Assembly (NCBI GenBank): GCA_949825025.1
Contig: OX463781.1
Coordinates: 44,447,469-44,511,468 of the forward strand
DNA: 64,000 bases
From: Siphlonurus alternatus
Lineage: Eukaryota; Arthropoda; Insecta; Ephemeroptera; Siphlonuridae
Direction of reading: 5' to 3'
The stretch's first letter is position 1. Each line of letters starts with the position of its first letter. Below, piece after piece: positions 63,215 to 64,000 of the stretch. Below the pieces are notes generated by a model that was not told the origin of the DNA, did no database searches, and was given only the letters and a program-made list of their open reading frames with translations. The translations under genes were made by a program, and so were the position numbers.

Positions 63215-64000
63215 GAGAAGTTGTTTTTCAATGTATGTAAAAAAAAAAGTTACAAGTAATGAAAAAAGTAAATTTGAATTGTTGCATCATGCAAACTTTA
63301 ATTATGTCGGCCTCGTATTAAGTGAAACCTCCATGCATGCATGAGATTGGTTCTGTATATCTGCATGCATTTGATCCTATTGCAATAATTCATGCATGCA
63401 ACTCCCGGAACATACACTTCTAATCTTCATGTTATGATAAATAAAATTCTGCAATCTCGTGGCAGACAATGCACAGTCTTGTACAAAAATAATGGGACAG
63501 TATGACAGCACGCTTTATCCTACCTCTTTTTTTTTACAGCTTGTACAGACTTTGAATAAAATTATAAATTATCGTTCAAATCAATATCATAACAAAATAA
63601 TATTCATAATATATTTTATGAACTTTATAATAGATGTGTTATCTTGAAAGATAACATTTCTAACAAAATTTTGTACAAATTAATTTATATCAGAAACTTT
63701 TAATAGCCGTCTTATTTTGTATTTTTTTTTCTTTTTAATTAATTAATATTTATTATTGTCAAGTTGTAAACAAGGTTCAAACGTTCCTTTTAAATTTATT
63801 ATATTTATCTTATGAAAATAAGCAAAAGAGGTTAGTAAATTATGAAATCATGAAACTTTACATATATATTATGTTTGTTTATGTTAACTAAAATAATTAA
63901 TGTTAGTTGTTATGTTGATTGACACTGAAATGTACATTCACATACCACGCCTGAGAAAGCTAACAAGTGTTACATACTCATTTCATATACCATCTTCTTC
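63215..64000. other. AT-rich right edge
   Basis: A GCATGCATG-rich segment at 63330-63400 and AT-rich filler. No exon or element ends were recognised. Confidence 0.5.

Overview
This is eukaryotic, almost certainly invertebrate-metazoan, genomic DNA. It is strongly AT-rich, with very little coding sequence, canonical GT/AG introns, long microsatellites and a dense load of short non-autonomous DNA transposons. The best phylogenetic hint is the TRPM channel exon at 42.2 kb. Its peptide (WVEANFQKRECIKFIP) looks to me more like arthropod TRPM than vertebrate TRPM, so an arthropod with large introns is my tentative guess. I cannot place it further.

Genes. (1) The window's left edge carries the start-codon exon of 5-formyltetrahydrofolate cyclo-ligase (MTHFS) on the minus strand (169-279), with the rest of the gene off the left edge. 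(2) About 0.9 kb away, pointing the other way, is a short candidate first coding exon of an unidentified gene (1219-1265, ending in a good splice donor). The two may share the promoter between them. (3) A TRPM-family cation channel starts at 9133 on the plus strand: a TATA-box candidate at 8973, a 12-codon first coding exon (9133-9168), a 33-kb intron, then an 80-nt second exon (42217-42296) with the TRPM N-terminal signature. Intron 2 runs to the end of the window. I found no third exon in the remaining 21.7 kb.

Everything else is intron or intergenic DNA, shaped mainly by foldback elements. At least six families of palindromic or inverted-repeat elements sit in TTAA duplications (6.2-8.8, 26.8-27.1, 31.6-32.0 with a nested copy, 46.2-47.8, 61.1-61.5, 62.2-62.6 and 62.9-63.2 kb). 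Others are two PIF/Harbinger-like elements with 3-bp duplications (23.2 and 57.7 kb), a hAT-like element with a perfect 8-bp duplication (10.9 kb), a second hAT-like element (54.3 kb), a five-copy foldback family (16.9, 33.0, 33.5, 45.3, 53.3 kb) and a 5S-rRNA-derived SINE with a 13-bp target duplication (9.6-10.0 kb). The most striking object is a 2.75-kb giant palindrome (24.0-26.8 kb). One arm carries about 11 tandem copies of a ~130-bp unit and the opposite arm only about three.

No element encodes an intact transposase that I can see, so all look non-autonomous. I found no tRNA gene, CRISPR array, operon or bacterial-type feature. Coordinates of element ends come from reading the sequence by eye and may be off by a few bases.
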